Below, piece after piece: positions 60,801 through 64,000 of a stretch of DNA of 64,000 nt; the first letter of the stretch is position 1; every line of letters begins with the position of its first letter. Source of the DNA: Fibrobacter succinogenes (GTDB taxonomy: Bacteria; Fibrobacterota; Fibrobacteria; Fibrobacterales; Fibrobacteraceae); contig CACYRP010000004.1 in the NCBI GenBank assembly GCA_902776765.1, forward strand, positions 20,340 to 84,339, read 5' to 3'. The notes under the pieces were generated by a model. It worked only from the letters and a program-made list of their open reading frames with translations, did not search any database and had not been told where the DNA came from. Both the position numbers and the translations under genes were made by a program.

Positions 60801-63780
60801 CGGATACAGCAAGTTTTCCCTCGATGTGGACTGGCGTATAATAGCCCGTTTCTACGGAGTCCTTCATTGATGTTACATTATAGGCTACAGGAGTGCCGAA
60901 TTCTATGATAGGCATGCCAACGGAATATCCGGAACCATCCCAAATGGACTTGTTGTTGCTTGATCCTTGGACTGCTACGGGGAAATAGAATCTTAAATCA
61001 AGATCGTTGTATTCCACCGAGTCTTTGTTTCGGACGATGACGAGGAACGTATTGCATTTTTTCCAGTCGGAAGAGTTTCTACATCCATCCTTGTTGAGAG
61101 GCTTGACGTTGATATCCATGTTGACTGTTGTTGCGTATTGTTCGGTCGTGAAAGAATATTCTTCGGAAGTCGTTGCACCGGATGAAACGGTAAAGTAGTA
61201 TGTCGTGCCGGCTTCAAGTCCGGTAAGGACTGCTTCGTGGAAAAGCGCTACACCGCCATTTGCGACTACTTTTTCAGTATAGGATCCTTTTGCTTTGCCG
61301 AAATGGACCATTCCATCTAGACGGTCCGTACTCCACCAGTAAATTTTGGCACTGCGATTATCCACCTGACAAATGGTAACACCCTTGATTTGTGTTGCTG
61401 TCGAGGTCATGGTGAATTTGTACCAATAGCTGTGGTTGTCATCCGTGGTGATGTTTCCATGAGGGTCGACGCCTTCAAGGAAGAAGTAATACGTTTGCCC
61501 AGGAATTAGGCCGGTGAGTGTTACGGAGCCTTCTTTGACCGCTTCGGTGAGCTGTATGGATTTTGCGGTATTGGCATTTGTTGTTACATCATAGGAAACG
61601 GTTACGAGTGCGAGTTCGTCGGTCTTCCAGCTGATAATTGCTGTAGAATCCGATGTGGGGATACCAACGATGTCGCTGAAAACAGGACCGTCGTTATCGG
61701 GCGGGAGTTGTTCTGCAAGGCTTTGTGCCGGGAACAGGAACTGAGCCGAGAAGTCGATACAGGTTTCTGTCGATGTGTATTTTTCCCAGTCTTCAATTAA
61801 TGGTAAATTCGGAGCGCGTCCACCCATCAATGCGCCGATGGGGCACTTGTAATCGTAAGGAATGCCGCCACCTGCATTGTAACCATCGGGGTTTGCGGAA
61901 CGGTTATGCGGGTGTTGCGGGTTCTTGTCGCCTGCACCGAGCAAAAGTGAAATATCCCAGGGGTTGGCGCCCAGTACGTAATACATGTTGTCCAAAGCGA
62001 CTTTCAAGTAGCGTTCGTCTTTTGTAAGTTCATACAAAAGGAATACAGCCACTGCAGAACCCATGTTGTAGCGCATCACGCCCCAGTCAAAGCTGGTCCA
62101 CACCAAGTTGTAGGGAGGTTGCACTTTGAGCTTGGATGTGCCTTCGCGAGGTTCTGCATTGCCGGAACCCGGATAAAGAACTGCAACGGAATCACCCGTG
62201 GAGTTGGTTTCGACTTGCTTGCGGAATGCCGCCATCACGCGCATCGATAGGGAATCTCTTTCCAATTGCGAAAGTCCGAATTTTGTTTCGTATTCGGGGT
62301 CGTTCAAGATAAGCCTTTGCATGGCGAACAGAACATAGGCGAATAGATTCTGGTAGTCCGTTGCCCAAGAGTTGTTGAAGCCCTGGTCCATAGCAAGGAT
62401 CCCTTTAGGGAAAAATGCCAAGTCATATTTTGCATGCCCATTTTGGTTCATGTCCGGATTTTTATACAAGTCATACGAATATGTGGTATCTCCGGTAGCA
62501 TACCAAAGCGATACGGCTGCCGCTGCAGCGTCGTCTTCGCAAAGCCCCATACCGCTGTAGTATCCTTTTCCGTTAAAGGTTATATTACCATCGCTATACT
62601 CGTATAAAGTTGCTTTGCCCCTTTTAGCGCATTTGTCTGGACCTTCATATGATTCTGTGTATTTTAAGTATGTCGGCTTCACAATTTTTGCATAAATTGT
62701 TTTTGCTGCATCTAATAGTCTTTTAGAGTAAGAAGGATTGATCCATTTAAACCCGGCGGCAACGTTTGCCAAGGTGGCTGTGTAAATGCCTGCAACGTTA
62801 GTTCCGATACCTTTGAGAACAAGTCGGTCTGGACCTCCTTTGTCATAATTTTGCATATCTTGGTGTTCGGGCACGTCCCAGAATCTGTGATCCCAATCGC
62901 TCATGCCCACCGTATGGAACATGTCGCCTTTTTCGATAAGTCCTTCGGCAACAGAGGCATCGTAAAGTTTCATGATATAATCGGCACCGATTTTAGCTTC
63001 ATAGAGAATGTCCGGAATGCCATCTCGAATTGTGTCTGCATATGAATGACCGAAACGGTCTTCAGCCTTGTCAGGGTAGGTGAGGTAAACCATTGAAAGC
63101 ACGTAAGCTGCATAACCGACGGTTTCGGCGACTTTAAAATGGTCACCACAGTCATGCCAACCACCGGTAAGGTCATGATTTATTTTTGAACCATCCTTCA
63201 AGTGGCAGGCACCGTGGAAGTGGGAATCCGTATTGCCGCAGCGCTGGATTCCAAAGAACATCAACGATTTCTCAAGAATGGAGTTGTAAATATAGGGGCT
63301 GATATGGAATGTTGCCGAGGTATCTTTACCCACAACGATGAAGTATTCACCCACTGTTGATAGCGTTGTGAAATCAGCGCGGTAGAGAGTTTCTGTTCCC
63401 GTCGAAGTTGTGTCCCCAAGTCTCATTAAGTCTTGGAGGGAGTTGAAGGATACTCTAACTGTTATACCTGGCTTGGTAACAGTTCCTATGAGGGTGAGGT
63501 TTCCTCCTCCGGGAACTTCTTTTCCACTGTTGGCGTCAATGACTTTGAACGTCTTTTCTGTAGGGTCTGCAACATAGGCATACTTGTAATGTTCGGGCTT
63601 GAATCCGCTTTGGTTCAAGCGGATGGGGCGCCTGTTAAAGACGTTTACCGAATCGTTGTGTATACGCGTGCAAGTTTTGCAGGTCCTGTCGAGATTCGGT
63701 AGACTATGAGTATTTGCTGCCAGAGAATGCTCTATGCAGAATAAGGATAATAAGAAAATAGCACTGATTAGTTTTTTCAT
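57880..63780 (-). CDS. Giant secreted multidomain GH9 cellulase
   Basis: The product has 1966 residues. A signal peptide ends EHSLAA. A cellulase-type Ig-like domain follows (about 50-165; RPIRLNQSGFKPEHYKYAYV). The GH9 catalytic domain (about 175-690) has GGWHDCGDHFK with the paired Asp near residue 210, HPHNRSA near 626, and the acid Glu region TSTETCIDFSAQFLFP near 675. Then two fibronectin III-like units (SDSTAIISWKTDEL; RSAKIYWWSTDR), a carbohydrate-binding-like beta domain (from about 895), and several Ig/Big-like units. The end is a short basic tail (RKTFGIKRTK) shared in kind with the next gene. It hydrolyses beta-1,4-glucan outside the cell. The large size suggests surface display. 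Confidence 0.9.
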   Translation of the reverse strand: MKKLISAIFLLSLFCIEHSLAANTHSLPNLDRTCKTCTRIHNDSVNVFNRRPIRLNQSGFKPEHYKYAYVADPTEKTFKVIDANSGKEVPGGGNLTLIGTVTKPGITVRVSFNSLQDLMRLGDTTSTGTETLYRADFTTLSTVGEYFIVVGKDTSATFHISPYIYNSILEKSLMFFGIQRCGNTDSHFHGACHLKDGSKINHDLTGGWHDCGDHFKVAETVGYAAYVLSMVYLTYPDKAEDRFGHSYADTIRDGIPDILYEAKIGADYIMKLYDASVAEGLIEKGDMFHTVGMSDWDHRFWDVPEHQDMQNYDKGGPDRLVLKGIGTNVAGIYTATLANVAAGFKWINPSYSKRLLDAAKTIYAKIVKPTYLKYTESYEGPDKCAKRGKATLYEYSDGNITFNGKGYYSGMGLCEDDAAAAAVSLWYATGDTTYSYDLYKNPDMNQNGHAKYDLAFFPKGILAMDQGFNNSWATDYQNLFAYVLFAMQRLILNDPEYETKFGLSQLERDSLSMRVMAAFRKQVETNSTGDSVAVLYPGSGNAEPREGTSKLKVQPPYNLVWTSFDWGVMRYNMGSAVAVFLLYELTKDERYLKVALDNMYYVLGANPWDISLLLGAGDKNPQHPHNRSANPDGYNAGGGIPYDYKCPIGALMGGRAPNLPLIEDWEKYTSTETCIDFSAQFLFPAQSLAEQLPPDNDGPVFSDIVGIPTSDSTAIISWKTDELALVTVSYDVTTNANTAKSIQLTEAVKEGSVTLTGLIPGQTYYFFLEGVDPHGNITTDDNHSYWYKFTMTSTATQIKGVTICQVDNRSAKIYWWSTDRLDGMVHFGKAKGSYTEKVVANGGVALFHEAVLTGLEAGTTYYFTVSSGATTSEEYSFTTEQYATTVNMDINVKPLNKDGCRNSSDWKKCNTFLVIVRNKDSVEYNDLDLRFYFPVAVQGSSNNKSIWDGSGYSVGMPIIEFGTPVAYNVTSMKDSVETGYYTPVHIEGKLAVSGSYFFELIINPTYGSIDSSWSFRPHIAADDPEYSEGINLKRGPLYKEESNSNMYVEIIDGVGEAAFRKTAYVTAYYHGTYIYGYAPDYTPDKGPQVDRSIETTFSSPFISPIHSVEKVDPVTTYSATSTITPNGFLDAVEKNSDPYSFEYLNPKRTDAISFGVTDTLLAYGNNYIEWVTWHNRNANQKTENKYDCACAVVRTNVEIDSITKPLEKRYLAFDKAKITGYKNKFVEVQISLLDSNLNVITDEKNLNVELLTDDPNVRFYTDPTATIPVTTVTLFDGVTTIYVSSDVALQTTISATHANTADYAYTPAIAELTIEDLPPWPIIDVAKIVDLNCDHIPDAMDITLSSEYIENQSFSSISFIYGNETIVSNKVKSLNGKSLIVEITVPQEVVTDASGKITLESNIQGNKKTVEDIYSDGISPALLSATVLERQDTSTTDHLYLQFSEPISAPGTKFPLILYNTDATTKATIPTVLSAKLYNETKNIWDFEIAFDAGNGSLITAGMWGQLDPIGSITDLNGNGVAGLCTPEKVEILLKILPIPMTYAVITDKAQNGFASHIDVTFQKALDNKHTPEKLEIIFGMAKPETLTVEKSKFVLNGENLSIDLEKPFQFGNTCGNYEGSLPGGKFLTNAGLVTQYLGTGAATETNSVLAEDKVGPVYVSASINQTANADILSITASEPLVLADEMQQFYRHKRADKQTNVFNNGFTSWNFMQKNAGITLIYMGDLTGNVMEGDFVRMGSMITSTFKDANGNYPELDVPWVLVNGKNNPTIKYDVKLRDIVNDVNSNNRTKVNVGETMRFYIKNPTTNKFDLIQNDKITLAGIDSADIGGAIFDVKLTVPRGASYGEECAWSNLFVKFNIPIYSNLGNFVNRFHNSFNVDPKQYLSPNNLVEFAIEWANKGPSGIRSKDDRAVGTGAYIYKAEIEATFSPNMNNPDVKSNAKIISNFSSKSSFEQRKTFGIKRTK

Positions 63781-63808
63781 ACGTTTATCTTTTGTTCTAA
63801 AAATAAAG

Positions 63809-63824
63809 AGCCGCCAGGACGGCT
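63809..63824 (-). terminator. Terminator of the partial gene at the window end
   Basis: AGCCG/CGGCT stem with a 6-nt loop, followed on the minus strand by CTTTATTTTT. It lies 22 nt after the stop at 63847 and 28 nt before the GH9 start, so the GH9 gene probably has its own promoter close by. Confidence 0.7.
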
Positions 63825-63846
63825 AAATCCTGGGGCTCCGTGGTTC

Positions 63847-64000
63847 TTATTTCTTTCTTTTGAAGCCGAGAGTCTTTGTCTTGCTGTCTGTAGTTTTTCC
63901 TGCCTTTTCTCCGATTGCAGAGCATGATGCCTTGTAGTCATTGCTCTTTGTATCGAATGTCGTTGCGCAGAAGGGCTCTGCTGTAAAGTCGAACTTGGCG
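63847..64000 (-). CDS. C-terminal end of an exported protein with basic tail, partial
   Basis: Fifty codons and the stop are visible; the rest lies outside the window. The segment AKFDFTAEPFCATTFDTKSN is followed by KASCSAIGEKAGKT and a basic end KTLGFKRKK. Two cysteines could form a disulphide. The tail resembles that of the adjacent GH9 cellulase (KTFGIKRTK), so this is probably another secreted enzyme of the same class, consistent with basic terminal domains known from Fibrobacter glycoside hydrolases. The catalytic type cannot be told. Confidence 0.6.
   Translation of the reverse strand, partial: AKFDFTAEPFCATTFDTKSNDYKASCSAIGEKAGKTTDSKTKTLGFKRKK

Overview
The window looks like chromosome from a Fibrobacter (rumen or gut Fibrobacterota). 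The evidence is a secreted lipoprotein built from six Fib_succ_major (Fibrobacter succinogenes major paralogous domain) units, a very large multidomain GH9 cellulase with a basic C-terminal tail shared by the next gene, two CotH proteins, a multi-repeat DUF349 protein, and house-keeping genes of bacterial type (thiC, glnS, cysE, nth, priA, gmk, tkt, nrdR). I see no rRNA, tRNA, CRISPR array or prophage.

Layout. 1-1047: 5' part of an extracytoplasmic peptide-binding lipoprotein. 1160-12690 (minus): eight genes in one direction with gaps of 45 nt or less. They start at a TPP riboswitch and thiC, pass through a primase/RepA-like ATPase and a degenerate TrmA-like methyltransferase, and end in a translationally coupled set: LysM protein, 38-residue membrane microprotein, histidine kinase, OmpR-type regulator and a TPR/beta-propeller exported protein. 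12903-18623: Fib_succ_major lipoprotein, EamA transporter, PIN toxin-antitoxin pair. 18768-28546: glnS, two CotH genes, DUF3300 protein, cysE-nth, maltokinase-like gene. 28704-35791: an unknown small-gene pair, a nitrilase-family amidase, a TonB-receptor-like protein, a VanX-type dipeptidase, one insertion sequence with target duplication and a broken transposase, and the Sua5/TsaC gene. 35989-45641: DUF349 protein, priA, a cluster of unknown membrane and cysteine-rich proteins, a HIRAN protein, gmk. 45784-53466: two glycosyltransferases, transketolase, nrdR, an RlmI-like methyltransferase. 53553-64000: a GH9 cellulase followed 24 nt later by a histidine kinase, a stand-alone receiver and an NtrC-type activator, then the 3' end of another exported gene.

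How the genes may work together. The two signalling clusters are the most informative parts. In the first, a cell-wall-binding LysM protein and a membrane microprotein are coupled to a two-component pair, which suggests envelope sensing. In the second, the activator's receiver domain has Glu in place of the phospho-accepting Asp, while a separate intact receiver is encoded between it and the kinase. The upstream cellulase may share the transcript. The IS is a clean insertion: 8-bp target duplication, imperfect 24-bp terminal repeats, an extra copy of one end inside it, and a transposase with a frameshift in a T-run and an in-frame TGA. Functional calls rest on reading motifs by eye. No database search was possible.
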